Shown here: positions 1-8,721 of the stretch, piece by piece
Layout of the letters: each line of letters starts with the position of its first letter
How positions within the stretch are numbered: the first letter of the stretch is position 1
DNA from: Proteobacteria bacterium UBA652
Lineage (GTDB): Bacteria > Pseudomonadota > Gammaproteobacteria > Nitrosococcales > Methylophagaceae
Direction of reading: 5' to 3'
NCBI GenBank assembly: GCA_002299915.1
Contig: DBOG01000058.1
Location: 38,425-58,361 of the forward strand
Length of the DNA stretch: 19,937 nucleotides
Position numbers and translations under genes: made by a program
Notes under the pieces: generated by a model
Told to the model about the DNA's origin: nothing
The model's database searches: none
The model's input: the letters and a program-made list of their open reading frames with translations, nothing else

Positions 1-26
1 AAAATTTAATTAAGAGGATACATCTT

Positions 27-1397
27 ATGAACATGACTAAATATTTAAGAAACCTTATGATAATAGCTGCCAGTCTGAATGTTAGTATGGTCTCAGCTGA
101 CAATACTCACCAAACAGATGAATTCTTAACAGAAAATAACGTTGTTAAGCTTGGTGTAACTGATCTGTCTTTTCATCGTGCGACAGGCGCAGTTGTTGCC
201 AATATTCTGGAAAGAATGGGCTTTACCGTAATTCGTAGCTTTGATCCTCATAAAGATAATTTTGCACATTTGCGATCAGGTGAAATCGATATGATTGCTT
301 CTGCCTGGCTCCCTTCTAGCCATGGAGTATATAAAAAAAGTGTTGAAGAGCTAACACCCACTCGTGAACTAGGTTTGCATTATGAACCTTATGCCTTATG
401 GGGGGTGCCAGACTACATTCCCGAATCAGAGGTTTCCACTATTTCCGATCTTTTAAAGCCCGCTGTTAAAGAGAAAATGACGCCCACTATTCAAGGTATT
501 GGGGCGGGCGCAGGGATTACACGATTTTCCATTAGAATGATGGATGAGTATACATTAACAGATGCAGGCTATAAATTTAAAACAGGGACACAAGAACAGT
601 GTGTCGCCGCTTTTGAAGATGCTGTGGCTGAAAAGCGCTGGATCATTGTACCGCTTTGGCATCCCCAATTTTTGCACAGTCGATACAAAATACGCGAGTT
701 AACTGATCCTAAAAACCTATTGGGTGGAAAAGATCGAGCAGTACTTCTTGCACGACAAGATAGCTTGGATCGGCTATTTTCAGCCGATGAAATTAAGCAA
801 CTTGATAGTATCAAATTATCCAATAAAATCGTTGCAGAACTGGATTATGCTATAAATCGTGAAAATAAAACTGAAGATGAAGCCGCAGAAGCATGGCTTA
901 ACGCCAATAATAAGAGAATGAGTTGGATAATTAATAACCACTATTCATTGCCAAAACCGAAAATCATGACTATTGATGCTAGCTTGAGTGATCATAAGAT
1001 GGAAGAAATGAAGGTGGCGGCACAAAATTATGCTGCTTTTTGGGATACTGGCCAGATAAGATATGCAAAAAAAACATTGGCTACTGATTTTATTGATCTC
1101 AATTTACCTAAAGGGCGAAAGCAAGGTCCACAAGGCCCCATTGATGCTTCAAATTGGTTTCGATCTGTTGTGCCTGATTTACGTTCTGAGTTTGAAGAGA
1201 TGATTATTGTCGATAATAAAGTTATTTTACGGTTACGTTTCTCTGGTCACTTCACAGGCCAATTGGGAGAAATGGATGGAAAAGGACAGGCCATCTCATT
1301 TAGTGCTGTTGATATGTATACAATTGTAGATGGGAAAATTAAAACTAATTGGCATCTTGAAGATAATGAAACTTTAATGAAGCAACTTAACCAATAA
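27..1397 (+). CDS. Glycine betaine-type substrate-binding protein fused to a SnoaL-like domain
   Basis: 456 aa. Residues 1-24 form a Sec signal peptide (hydrophobic LMIIAASLNVSMV, cleavage after VSA). Residues ~38-310 resemble the OpuAC/ProX-like periplasmic binding fold for quaternary amines: a LGVTDLSFHRAT start, an IASAWLPSSHGVY segment, YALWGVPDYIPE and VPLWHPQFLH, whose aromatic residues would suit a cation-binding box. Residues ~325-455 look like a SnoaL/ester-cyclase (NTF2-like) domain: DFIDLNLPKGRKQGPQGP, then FSAVDMYTIVDGKI and NWHLEDNETLMKQL. I infer a periplasmic or secreted binding protein carrying a small-molecule-binding domain. No ABC permease or ATPase partner is visible here, though upstream genes lie outside the window. 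The start has a good Shine-Dalgarno (AGAGGA, 13-18); an in-frame ATG two codons later is an alternative. Ligand and role of the fused domain are unknown. Confidence 0.8.
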   Translation: MNMTKYLRNLMIIAASLNVSMVSADNTHQTDEFLTENNVVKLGVTDLSFHRATGAVVANILERMGFTVIRSFDPHKDNFAHLRSGEIDMIASAWLPSSHGVYKKSVEELTPTRELGLHYEPYALWGVPDYIPESEVSTISDLLKPAVKEKMTPTIQGIGAGAGITRFSIRMMDEYTLTDAGYKFKTGTQEQCVAAFEDAVAEKRWIIVPLWHPQFLHSRYKIRELTDPKNLLGGKDRAVLLARQDSLDRLFSADEIKQLDSIKLSNKIVAELDYAINRENKTEDEAAEAWLNANNKRMSWIINNHYSLPKPKIMTIDASLSDHKMEEMKVAAQNYAAFWDTGQIRYAKKTLATDFIDLNLPKGRKQGPQGPIDASNWFRSVVPDLRSEFEEMIIVDNKVILRLRFSGHFTGQLGEMDGKGQAISFSAVDMYTIVDGKIKTNWHLEDNETLMKQLNQ

Positions 1398-1463
1398 TGA
1401 GGCGTTAGCAACCATCACTGTTAATGTTACCATCAGGCCTTGTGGTATGACATAATGCCGCGC

Positions 1464-1477
1464 CTGGCTTGAGCCAG
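1464..1477. repeat. Short perfect inverted repeat between the binding-protein and mdaB-like genes
   Basis: CTGGCT-TG-AGCCAG is a perfect palindrome in the 162-bp gap between the first two genes. As RNA it would form a 5-bp stem with a TTGA loop and no following U-tract, so it is not a good terminator. It could be an operator upstream of the quinone reductase gene. No regulator is seen nearby. Confidence 0.35.
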
Positions 1478-1559
1478 ACCATAATTAAATGGATTGAAAT
1501 TTAAACGACTAAACACAAAATTATTTACAATTAACTTACATCTAGAATAAGGAAAACTC

Positions 1560-2111
1560 ATGAAAATATTATTGGTCACCGCTGGATACTCAATTTTTGA
1601 TGCGAAGGGGCAACTAAACAGTTTTCTTGCCTACCTAACTGAAAAAAACCTGTCTGAAAAAGGACATGAGGTAAAAATCTCGGATGTGACCAAAGGCACC
1701 GGGGATGTAGACAGAGAAGTCGCCAAGTTACTATGGGCTGATACTATTATTTATATCACACCGATCATGTGGTTCAATATGCCCGCACCAATGGTGAAAT
1801 GGTTAGGTGAAGTATTGCTTTATAAAAAGACATTTATTATCACCGACGAATATGGTGAAGGTGGGCAAGTGCCCGCTGATAATTTTATGATTGTTACCAC
1901 TTCAAATATGAAAAGCAGTGATTTGGGTAAGGGTTTTGTATTGAAAGATGCACCTCATATTGATGATATTATGCAACCCTTAATAATGACCAATACCTAT
2001 CTCAGCATACGCAACCAAATCCCAACATTTCATGCAGGGGATGTTATTGCAGGGGATACCAGTTGGATTGAGCAAGCATATCAAGAGCATCTGGATAGTT
2101 ATTTTAAATAG
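1560..2111 (+). CDS. mdaB: MdaB-like NAD(P)H:quinone oxidoreductase (flavodoxin fold)
   Basis: 183 aa, close to the ~193 aa of E. coli MdaB. The N-terminal MKILLVTAGYS strand and following loop match the flavin phosphate-binding start of the flavodoxin-like NAD(P)H dehydrogenase 2 family. A GQLNSFLAYLTE helix, LLWADTIIYITPIMWFNMPAPMVKWLGEVL (the family's P-x-W-W...P...K motif) and a C-terminal DTSWIEQAYQEHLDSYF helix follow. Family members carry out two-electron reduction of quinones in the cytoplasm and protect against oxidative and electrophile stress. The start is ATG at 1560 after an AT-rich leader with AAGGAAA. It stands alone, convergent with ilvA. The exact substrate is unknown; it could also be grouped with related FMN-dependent oxidoreductases. 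Confidence 0.8.
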   Translation: MKILLVTAGYSIFDAKGQLNSFLAYLTEKNLSEKGHEVKISDVTKGTGDVDREVAKLLWADTIIYITPIMWFNMPAPMVKWLGEVLLYKKTFIITDEYGEGGQVPADNFMIVTTSNMKSSDLGKGFVLKDAPHIDDIMQPLIMTNTYLSIRNQIPTFHAGDVIAGDTSWIEQAYQEHLDSYFK

Positions 2112-2173
2112 CCTATATAATTAACAACCACATAACAAAAAACCAGTCGACCGTTAAATTTGACGTTAGACTT

Positions 2174-3688
2174 TTACTTCAAAAACAGCTGATAAGCGGG
2201 ATTCTCTGTTTCTCGTTTATAGGGATAGTCTAATTCATTTAGAAAGTTTTGGAATTCTGCCATTTCAATATCATCAACTTGTACACCGACCAATACGCGG
2301 CCATAAGATGCGCCATGATTGCGATAGTGGAATAAGCTGATATTCCAGCGTTGTCCCATCCGAGTTAAGAAGCGCAGCAAAGCGCCTGGCCGCTCTGGAA
2401 AGGTAAAGTTGTAGAGTTGCTCATTATCGACTTGGGGAGCATGGCCACCGACCATATAACGCACATGCGATCGGGCAATGCGGTTATCGGTAAAATCAAC
2501 TGTTTGATAATCTGCAGCATCTAGGCTGGCTAATAGTGCAGTGCGTTCTTTGTCGCCGCCTGTGATCCTAACGCCAACAAATACATGTGCGGCTGAGCCC
2601 GTGGCATAACGATAATTAAATTCGGTAATATTACGCTCTGAAAGCAATTCACAAAATTGCTGGAAGCTGCCGGGCTGCTCTGCGATCGTAGTCGCAAATA
2701 ACACTTCTTTTCGCCCACCAATTTCTGCCCGCTCCGCCACATGGCGCAACCGATCGAAGTTGATATTGGCACCACTATTGATGGCAACAATCGTTTTGTT
2801 TTTTAACTGCTTTTCCGCACAATATTTCGCTGCCCCTGCCACCGCTAAGGCACCAGAAGGCTCGGCAATCGCACGGGTATCTTCAAAAATAGTCATGATC
2901 GCGGCACACAGTTCATCGCTGGTAACGGTGATAACATCATCGACTGTTTCTTGAGCGATCCGAAAAGGCTCAACCCCCACTTGTTTGACCGCTGTGCCAT
3001 CGGCAAAGGCGCCCACTTGGCTGAGTGCAATCCGTTCGCCTGCTTCCAAAGCAAGCTGCAAACTGGCGCCATCATCGGATTCTACGCCAATAATTTTAAT
3101 TTCTGGCCGCAAGGATTTTACGTAGGCAGCGATCCCTGCAATTAAGCCGCCTCCGCCCACGGGTACAAAAATATAGTCCAACGGTGCAGGGTGTTGTTCT
3201 AAAATTTCTTTACCAATGGTGCCTTGTCCTGCAATCACATCGGGATCGTCATAGGGATGGATAAAGGTGAAGCCTTCTTTTTCAGCAATTTCAATCGCTT
3301 TGGTGCAGGCGTCATCATAACCATTGCCCTTTAGCAACACCTCTGCCCCTAAACGGGTGACGGCATCAACTTTAATCGGTGGTGTGGTGATCGGCATCAC
3401 GATTAAGGCATCAATCCCTAAACGCTGTGCTGATAACGCCACCCCTTGCGCATGATTACCCGCAGAAGCGGCAACAACGCCAGCCCTACGTTCAGCCTCC
3501 GTGAGCTGACACATACGATTATAAGCGCCGCGTAATTTGAAGGAAAATACAGGCTGCAAATCTTCCCGTTTGAGTAGCAAGATATTTTCTAGCCGCGCAG
3601 AGAGCTGCGGCATCGCATCCAGTGGCGTTTGGATGGCGATATCGTATACCTGTGCGGCATCAATTTTTTGGCGATATTCGGTTAACAT
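2174..3688 (-). CDS. ilvA: Biosynthetic threonine dehydratase (threonine ammonia-lyase)
   Basis: 504 aa (E. coli IlvA 514). PLP-dependent deamination of threonine to 2-oxobutanoate, the first committed step of isoleucine synthesis, in the cytoplasm. The PLP Schiff-base lysine is K51 in [19 protein letters not shown] lies at 75-82, and the phosphate-binding glycine loop VGGGGL is at 177-182. The C-terminal ~180 residues form two ACT-like regulatory modules, seen as [13 protein letters not shown] (~335) and [12 protein letters not shown] (~430). This marks the long, isoleucine-inhibited form rather than the catabolic TdcB type. It is divergent from rpiA across a 73-bp gap. No leader peptide or attenuator was seen. 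Confidence 0.97.
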   Translation of the reverse strand: MLTEYRQKIDAAQVYDIAIQTPLDAMPQLSARLENILLLKREDLQPVFSFKLRGAYNRMCQLTEAERRAGVVAASAGNHAQGVALSAQRLGIDALIVMPITTPPIKVDAVTRLGAEVLLKGNGYDDACTKAIEIAEKEGFTFIHPYDDPDVIAGQGTIGKEILEQHPAPLDYIFVPVGGGGLIAGIAAYVKSLRPEIKIIGVESDDGASLQLALEAGERIALSQVGAFADGTAVKQVGVEPFRIAQETVDDVITVTSDELCAAIMTIFEDTRAIAEPSGALAVAGAAKYCAEKQLKNKTIVAINSGANINFDRLRHVAERAEIGGRKEVLFATTIAEQPGSFQQFCELLSERNITEFNYRYATGSAAHVFVGVRITGGDKERTALLASLDAADYQTVDFTDNRIARSHVRYMVGGHAPQVDNEQLYNFTFPERPGALLRFLTRMGQRWNISLFHYRNHGASYGRVLVGVQVDDIEMAEFQNFLNELDYPYKRETENPAYQLFLK

Positions 3689-3721
3689 CTTGCTTTTGCT
3701 TTATTCAACTGATAATTACTC

Positions 3722-3727
3722 TATAAT
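3722..3727 (+). promoter_or_regulatory. Candidate -10 hexamer for rpiA-lolC-lolD
   Basis: A perfect TATAAT lies 34 bp before the rpiA start, in the ilvA/rpiA divergent gap. No good -35 sits at 16-18 bp (TTGCTT at 3696-3701 leaves a 20-bp spacer). On the minus strand another TATAAT reads at 3749-3744 and could serve ilvA, again without a clear -35. The assignment rests on the hexamer and position only. Confidence 0.4.
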
Positions 3728-3761
3728 AACAGGCTATCAAACAATTATAGAAGGAAAAGCC

Positions 3762-4424
3762 ATGACTGCTGATGAAATGAAAAAGCAAGCCGCCTATTCT
3801 GCGCTCGAATATATTACAACTGATGGTATCGTCGGTGTGGGAACGGGGTCAACCGTAAACCATTTCATTGATGCCTTGGCGACGATTAAGGGCAAGATTG
3901 AAGGCGCTGTATCTAGCTCTATTGTGTCAACCAAACGTTTAGAAGAGCATGGTATCGAAGTGTTTGACTTGAATTCAGTGAACAAGGTGGCTGTTTATGT
4001 CGATGGTGCGGATGAAGCAAATGCAGATTTAAGCCTGATTAAAGGTGGTGGTGGTGCATTAACCCGCGAGAAAATTATTGCGGCAGCAAGTGATAAGTTT
4101 GTGTGTATTGCAGATGAAAGCAAGTTTGTGGATGTGCTCGGTTCTTTTCCTTTGCCGGTTGAAGTGGTGCCAATGTCGCGTAGTTATATTGCCCGTGAGA
4201 TTGTGAAAATGGGCGGTCAACCTGTTTACCGTGAAGGGTTTATTACGGATAACAGCAATGTGATTTTGGATGTGCATGGCTGGGATATTATGGAACCGAT
4301 GGATCTTGAACGGAAATTGAATAATCTGGTGGGTGTTGTGACTAACGGCTTGTTCGCGATGCGGGGGGCTGATGTGTTATTACTCGGCACTGAATCGGGT
4401 ACACGTGTCATCAACCCACGTTAA
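3762..4424 (+). CDS. rpiA: Ribose-5-phosphate isomerase A
   Basis: 220 aa (E. coli 219). Interconverts ribose 5-phosphate and ribulose 5-phosphate in the non-oxidative pentose phosphate pathway. Phosphate-binding GTGST is at 27-31. The catalytic set D81, D84 (VDGADE) and K94 with E103 ([11 protein letters not shown]) falls at the same numbers as in the E. coli enzyme. An open frame extends upstream into the ilvA antisense region, but ATG 3762 is the start. It gives the family's length and N-terminus ([11 protein letters not shown]) and has Shine-Dalgarno GAAGGA at 3750-3755. The lolC start lies 9 bp after its stop, so rpiA-lolC-lolD probably share transcripts. Confidence 0.97.
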   Translation: MTADEMKKQAAYSALEYITTDGIVGVGTGSTVNHFIDALATIKGKIEGAVSSSIVSTKRLEEHGIEVFDLNSVNKVAVYVDGADEANADLSLIKGGGGALTREKIIAAASDKFVCIADESKFVDVLGSFPLPVEVVPMSRSYIAREIVKMGGQPVYREGFITDNSNVILDVHGWDIMEPMDLERKLNNLVGVVTNGLFAMRGADVLLLGTESGTRVINPR

Positions 4425-4433
4425 AAATAAATA

Positions 4434-5684
4434 ATGTTCAATCCTTTAAGCGCCTTTATTGGCCTGCGGTATACGCGCGCCAAGCGCCGTAATCATTTTA
4501 TTTCGTTTATCTCACTGTCTTCTATGCTGGGCGTTGCCTTGGGTGTGGCAGCTTTGATCGCCGTGTTGTCGGTGATGAATGGCTTTGAAAAAGAGCTAAC
4601 CTCACGCACACTGAGCATGTCGGCGCATTCTGTTATCACGGGTTCTGACGGTACATTAAGTGATTGGAAAGCACTAGAAACGCGCGTACAAAAGCACCCA
4701 GAACTCGTTGGTAGCGCGCCCTTTGTTGAAGGGCAAGGCATGTTTAGCCAAGGTGCGCGTGTAAAAGGCGCGCAGGTGCGTGGCATTGATCCTGCCTTAG
4801 AAGGCGCCGTCTCGACCATCGCCGAAAAAATTGAAACTGGCGATCTCAATGCGCTCAAACCCAAAAGTTTTGGTGTATTACTCGGCTACGATCTTGCTCG
4901 CTCAATGGGTGTCGTCGTCGGTGATAAAATCACCCTGATTACCCCACATGTTTCCCCCACACCTGCAGGTGTGGTACCTCGTCTCAAGCGCCTTAATGTG
5001 GTTGGTACATTCAAGATTGGCTCCAATGAATATGATAGTGCGTTAGCCATTATGCATGTGAGTGATGCTGGCAAGCTATTTAAATTACCATCGGGCAATG
5101 TGTCTGGTTTACGCTTAATGTTTGATGATGTGAACGATGCGCCACGTATCACCCGTGAACTGATGGCTGATTTACCCGCCAGCTATTTCGGCTTTGACTG
5201 GACCCATAAATACGCCAATTTTTTCCGTGCCTTAAAAATGGAAAAGAAGGTTATGTTCATTATTTTATTGCTGATTGTCGCCGTTGCTGCATTCAATATA
5301 GTTTCTACCTTAATCATGGTAGTCACTGATAAACAAGCAGATATTGCTATTCTTCGTACCTTAGGAATGACCCCGCGTGGCATTATGGGGGTATTTATTG
5401 TGCAAGGCACGATTATTGGTTTTATCGGTACGATTTTAGGAATTATTGGCGGTGTTTTGCTTGCGCTTAATTTCGATACTCTCATCTCAGGTGTTGAAAA
5501 ATTAACGGGGTATCAATTCTTCCCGCCCGATGTCTATCTAATCGATAAATTCCCGTCTGACTTACTTGTTTCTGATGTAGTCACCATCGGTATTACGGCA
5601 TTTGTATTGACTATGATTGCCACGCTCTACCCTGCTTGGCGCGCAGCACAAACCCGCCCTGCGGAGGCGTTGCGTTATGACTAA
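4434..5684 (+). CDS. lolC: Lipoprotein-releasing ABC permease, LolC/LolF type
   Basis: 416 aa. Inner-membrane permease of the Lol complex, which extracts mature lipoproteins and passes them to LolA. Topology fits the LolC/E/MacB family: an N-terminal membrane segment (~22-48, after the conserved RYTRAKRRNHFISFIS), a large periplasmic domain to ~265, then three C-terminal membrane segments (~272-296, ~318-345, ~380-405) and a terminal YPAWRAAQTRPAEALRYD. Residues ~170-185 (HVSPTPAGVVPRLKR) resemble the LolA-binding Hook of LolC. No Shine-Dalgarno is obvious (leader AAAAATAAATA), suggesting coupling to rpiA. The last 8 bp overlap lolD. No lolE follows lolD, so it may work as a homodimeric LolF. 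Confidence 0.93.
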   Translation: MFNPLSAFIGLRYTRAKRRNHFISFISLSSMLGVALGVAALIAVLSVMNGFEKELTSRTLSMSAHSVITGSDGTLSDWKALETRVQKHPELVGSAPFVEGQGMFSQGARVKGAQVRGIDPALEGAVSTIAEKIETGDLNALKPKSFGVLLGYDLARSMGVVVGDKITLITPHVSPTPAGVVPRLKRLNVVGTFKIGSNEYDSALAIMHVSDAGKLFKLPSGNVSGLRLMFDDVNDAPRITRELMADLPASYFGFDWTHKYANFFRALKMEKKVMFIILLLIVAVAAFNIVSTLIMVVTDKQADIAILRTLGMTPRGIMGVFIVQGTIIGFIGTILGIIGGVLLALNFDTLISGVEKLTGYQFFPPDVYLIDKFPSDLLVSDVVTIGITAFVLTMIATLYPAWRAAQTRPAEALRYD

Positions 5685-6354
5685 ATCAGCCGTTATTCAA
5701 TGTGAAGATATCAGTAAACGTTTTGTCGATGGCGAACTAGAAACACAAGTATTGCATGATATTAATCTCACGATTAATGCCGGCGATCAGATCGCAATTG
5801 TCGGTAGTTCTGGTTCGGGCAAAAGCACCCTGCTACATCTATTGGGTGGGCTCGATACTCCCACTAATGGTACCGTGCATATTCAAGGCCAAGATATCAG
5901 TGCGCTCTCTGTTGCTGCCGCCAGCAAAATGCGAAATAAAACACTAGGCTTTGTCTATCAATTTCATCATCTCTTGCCTGAATTAGATGCGGTGGAAAAT
6001 GTTGCCCTGCCGTTAGTTATTGGCGGCACAAAACCCAAAACAGCACTAGCACAAGCCGCCGTATTGTTAGAAAAGGTCGGCCTCGACCATCGGCTCACAC
6101 ATAAACCATCAGAATTATCTGGCGGTGAACGCCAGCGCACAGCCATTGCCCGTGCGCTGATCACACAACCCGCTTGCCTACTCGCAGATGAACCGACAGG
6201 AAATCTCGACCACCACACAGCCGAACAAGTATTTGATTTAATGCTGGAACTGAATGCTAATTTAGATACTGCCTTAGTGATTGTGACGCATGATACAACG
6301 CTGGCAAACAGAATGGATAAGGTGTTAACGCTGAGAGATGGTAAGTTTCAGTAA
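5677..6354 (+). CDS. lolD: Lipoprotein-releasing system ATP-binding protein LolD
   Basis: 225 aa (E. coli 233). Cytoplasmic ATPase driving lipoprotein release with LolC/E/F. Walker A GSSGSGKST is at 43-51. The LolD-typical FVYQFHHLLPELDAVENV follows the Q-loop region, then signature LSGGERQRTAIARAL, Walker B CLLADEPTGNLD and switch histidine VTHD. The frame is open further upstream inside lolC, but ATG 5677 is preferred: it follows Shine-Dalgarno GGAGG (5663-5667, 9-nt spacing) and gives the MTKSAVIQCEDISK start expected of the family. The 8-bp overlap with lolC indicates translational coupling. Its stop is 3 bp from the converging DUF2062 gene. Confidence 0.96.
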   Translation: MTKSAVIQCEDISKRFVDGELETQVLHDINLTINAGDQIAIVGSSGSGKSTLLHLLGGLDTPTNGTVHIQGQDISALSVAAASKMRNKTLGFVYQFHHLLPELDAVENVALPLVIGGTKPKTALAQAAVLLEKVGLDHRLTHKPSELSGGERQRTAIARALITQPACLLADEPTGNLDHHTAEQVFDLMLELNANLDTALVIVTHDTTLANRMDKVLTLRDGKFQ

Positions 6355-6357
6355 AGT

Positions 6358-6873
6358 CTAACCACGCTTTCTACGCCGCGCTAACCAACTCCGAATCACC
6401 ATTAACCGCCAGAGTAAACGGACAAATAATACTCCTAGCGCCGCCGCAATAATGCCGCAGACCAAACAGCCCAGCAAAAAAGGCTGCCAAATTTGCAACA
6501 GATCGGTTTGAAACCATTCCCATGTCATCTCAAAGCTATAGGCGCCTATAGGCACTTGTAATATCCATGCACCAACCTTATAAGCGTAAAAATAAATCAG
6601 CGCAAAGGTAAAAGGATTTGAGATCCAAGATCCTAACACTGCAACCGGTAAATTTACCCGAAAATAGATGGCCAGAGCCGCAGCAACAATCGTTTGACCT
6701 AATATTGGCATAAAACCAATAAATAGACCTAGCGCCAATGCCAAAGACACAGAGCGACGGTTCAAGTGCCATAAGCTTGGCTCCATTAAACCACGACCAA
6801 AGCGCTGCATGCTCGGATGAGCACGCAACTTCTTATGGTCTGGCATACAACGTTTTAAGAATTTTCTAGGCAT
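6358..6873 (-). CDS. DUF2062 family inner-membrane protein
   Basis: 171 aa. A basic N-terminus (MPRKFLKRCMPDHKKLRAHPSMQRFG) precedes the family's core: SLALALGLFIGFMPILGQTIVAAALA, a PVAVLGSWISNPFTFALIYFYAYKVG block with the conserved SNP-F/T pattern, and a C-terminal hydrophobic helix (PFLLGCLVCGIIAAALGVLFV) followed by a basic tail. These give about three membrane segments. DUF2062 proteins are found widely and often beside lolCD or comEC in gammaproteobacteria; their molecular function is not established. The gene is convergent with lolD and its start faces the btuF-like leader. No specific role is claimed. Confidence 0.88.
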   Translation of the reverse strand: MPRKFLKRCMPDHKKLRAHPSMQRFGRGLMEPSLWHLNRRSVSLALALGLFIGFMPILGQTIVAAALAIYFRVNLPVAVLGSWISNPFTFALIYFYAYKVGAWILQVPIGAYSFEMTWEWFQTDLLQIWQPFLLGCLVCGIIAAALGVLFVRLLWRLMVIRSWLARRRKRG

Positions 6874-6970
6874 GGGAATCTATCATTTGCATCAATGGCT
6901 ATTATACCTGTAATCAATAAGCGGGTAGTCTTCCTGATTAACCTACACTTTGATTATTTCACGTTTAATT

Positions 6971-6999
6971 TTCACTTAAGCTACGCTTTCCTTCATAAT
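6971..6999 (+). promoter_or_regulatory. Candidate sigma-70 promoter for the btuFDC-like operon
   Basis: TTCACT (6971-6976), a 17-bp spacer and CATAAT (6994-6999) lie about 30 bp before the btuF-like ATG. Fit to the consensus is moderate (4/6 and 5/6). The short leader leaves no room for a cobalamin riboswitch if transcription starts here. Confidence 0.4.
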
Positions 7000-7029
7000 A
7001 CATCGTTTCTAAGCCACATTGAGTTATCC

Positions 7030-7944
7030 ATGCGCCGATTTTGGCCACTCCTGCTGTTATCCATTATCTTACTGGTCGCCATCATGGCTCAGCAAGCTCG
7101 TGGGCCTGAAAAACAGGTAAGATCAGCCGCACCACAACGGATTATTTCCCTCGCCCCCAGCCTAACCGAAATAGCCTTTGAACTGGGTTTGGAAAACAAA
7201 ATTAAAGGCGTTACCCGCTATTGCAACTATCCCCCTGCTGCTAAATCATTACCTCGTATTGGTAGTTTTTTAGATCCTAACTTTGATGCGATTGTACAAC
7301 ACCAGCCTGATCTTGTTTTATTGCTAGATAATACACCTCGCATCTCACAGCAACTGCAACAGCTGGGGATCCCAACGCTCGCCGTTAATAATGAAACATT
7401 GTCTAATATTGATCATGCGATCGATCAAATTGGTGATGCCACAAGCACACAACAGCAAGCCACCACACTCCGCCAATCCATCCAGCAAGCCATTTCTCAG
7501 ATCCAACAAAAAGTCGCCAAGCAAAACAAACCAAGTGTACTGCTTATTATCAGCCGAGATAGTGATGAAGGCGCTTTAAGCAACCGCTATATCGCCGGCC
7601 ATCATGATTTTTATCAGTCACTGATTCAGCTTGCCGGCGGTATTAACGCCTACCCATATACCCGTACCGCCATTCCCAGCCTCTCTGCTGAGGGGATCTT
7701 GCAACTCAATCCTGATATCATTATTGAACTTTTCCCCGCTGCTGATGAACATCCCTTTGATTTGCAAAAAATCCAACAACAATGGCAACAGCTTAATAAT
7801 ATCAGCCCACTCACCGCGATACACAATAATCAACTTCATATGATAGAAGCAGACTACACCACCATCCCTGGCCCACGCCTGCCCTTATTGCTTAAGAATA
7901 TTGCCCAACTGATTCATCCCGGTTTAAATTGGGAAGACAGCTAA
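7030..7944 (+). CDS. btuF: BtuF-like periplasmic binding protein (cobalamin or ferric siderophore importer)
   Basis: 304 aa. The N-terminus has two arginines and a hydrophobic run (WPLLLLSIILLVAIMA), giving a signal peptide or membrane anchor. The mature part starts like class III helical-backbone binding proteins: RIISLAPSLTEIAFELGL, GVTRYCNYPPAAKSLPRIGSF, FDAIVQHQPDLVLL. The YPP and R-I-G/S-F-x-x-P-N segments are typical of proteins annotated as cobalamin-binding. The frame is open further 5', but ATG 7030 gives the signal peptide and lies after a plausible promoter; the upstream extension lacks one. The btuD-like ATG follows the stop directly (TAA-ATG). Family is confident. Ligand is less so, since no cobalamin riboswitch or TonB receptor is present. 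Confidence 0.82.
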   Translation: MRRFWPLLLLSIILLVAIMAQQARGPEKQVRSAAPQRIISLAPSLTEIAFELGLENKIKGVTRYCNYPPAAKSLPRIGSFLDPNFDAIVQHQPDLVLLLDNTPRISQQLQQLGIPTLAVNNETLSNIDHAIDQIGDATSTQQQATTLRQSIQQAISQIQQKVAKQNKPSVLLIISRDSDEGALSNRYIAGHHDFYQSLIQLAGGINAYPYTRTAIPSLSAEGILQLNPDIIIELFPAADEHPFDLQKIQQQWQQLNNISPLTAIHNNQLHMIEADYTTIPGPRLPLLLKNIAQLIHPGLNWEDS

Positions 7945-8721
7945 ATGTCACTCATTGAAATCCAACAACTTCATCTTAAAATAGATGATAACCCTATCCT
8001 ATCTGATATCAACTTAAGCTTCACAAAAGGTGATTACCTTTGTTTGCTCGGCCCTAATGGCGCAGGGAAAAGCACGCTCATTAAAACGCTAATCGGTCTA
8101 TATCCTATTAATTCAGGTGAGATCCTATTGCAAGGCAAGCCACTCAATCACTATTCACCCAAACACCGTGCCCAACAAATCAGCTATGTGCCACAAGTGC
8201 ATACCCACGTATTACAGCATAAGGTTGTCGATTTTATTCGGATGAGTCGTTATCCCTGGCGACATAGTTTATCTTCGTGGACACCCGCTGACCAACAGGC
8301 TATCGACCACGCTTTTGCACTCACCCACACCGCAAATTTTGCAGATCGGCCTATGCAAGAGCTGAGTGGTGGTGAAACCCAGCGCATTATGATTACCGCA
8401 GCCTTAGCCCAGCAAAGCCAAGTGCTGCTATTAGATGAACCTTGTAGCTTCCTTGATCCGCGCTATCAAACAGAAATACACAATTTAATCTACCAGTTGA
8501 ACCAACAACATGGGATCAGCATTATTGAAGCCAGCCATGATATTAATCATGCCGCTGTCCATAGCCAGCATATTTTGGCACTCAAACAAGGGCAAGAAAA
8601 TTGGCAGGGTAAATCAGCACACTTCCTAACGCCAGATCGATTAGCTAATTTATATGATCAAAACTTTGTCCTTAGCACGCATCCAACAACAGGCGCCACC
8701 ATCGCGCTAACGGCAGCCTAA
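7945..8721 (+). CDS. btuD: FecE/BtuD-like ABC importer ATPase
   Basis: 258 aa. Cytoplasmic ATP-binding subunit of the FecCDE/BtuCD importer family. Walker A GPNGAGKST is at 36-44, followed by a VPQVHTHV Q-loop and an FIRMSRYPWRHS segment typical of siderophore/B12 importer ATPases. Signature LSGGETQRIMITAAL, Walker B VLLLDEPCSFLDPRYQ and switch EASHDINHA follow. It begins at the nucleotide after the btuF-like stop and its stop overlaps the btuC-like start by one base (TAATG), so the three genes are one translationally coupled unit. Substrate is inferred from the binding protein only. Confidence 0.88.
   Translation: MSLIEIQQLHLKIDDNPILSDINLSFTKGDYLCLLGPNGAGKSTLIKTLIGLYPINSGEILLQGKPLNHYSPKHRAQQISYVPQVHTHVLQHKVVDFIRMSRYPWRHSLSSWTPADQQAIDHAFALTHTANFADRPMQELSGGETQRIMITAALAQQSQVLLLDEPCSFLDPRYQTEIHNLIYQLNQQHGISIIEASHDINHAAVHSQHILALKQGQENWQGKSAHFLTPDRLANLYDQNFVLSTHPTTGATIALTAA

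Noticed and set aside
1446..1460. TGACATAATGCCG as a third copy of the 21-bp element.
   Set aside because: Only the first half-site resembles it; there is no GTCA half, no IHF-like site and no GG-N10-GC promoter after it.
2112..2173. Possible integron attC-like right end after the mdaB-like gene (GTTAAATTTGACGTTAGAC resembles an L'/R' end with GTTRRRY).
   Set aside because: No matching left half that would pair with it, no attC-sized imperfect palindrome, and no integrase or cassette array. The resemblance is to short degenerate motifs only.
2530..3145. Several 60-86 codon frames inside ilvA on both strands.
   Set aside because: They are shadows of the ilvA reading frame with no ribosome sites, domains or sensible composition.
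3537..3761. N-terminal extension of rpiA antisense to ilvA.
   Set aside because: RpiA length, catalytic residue numbering and Shine-Dalgarno all fix the start at 3762.
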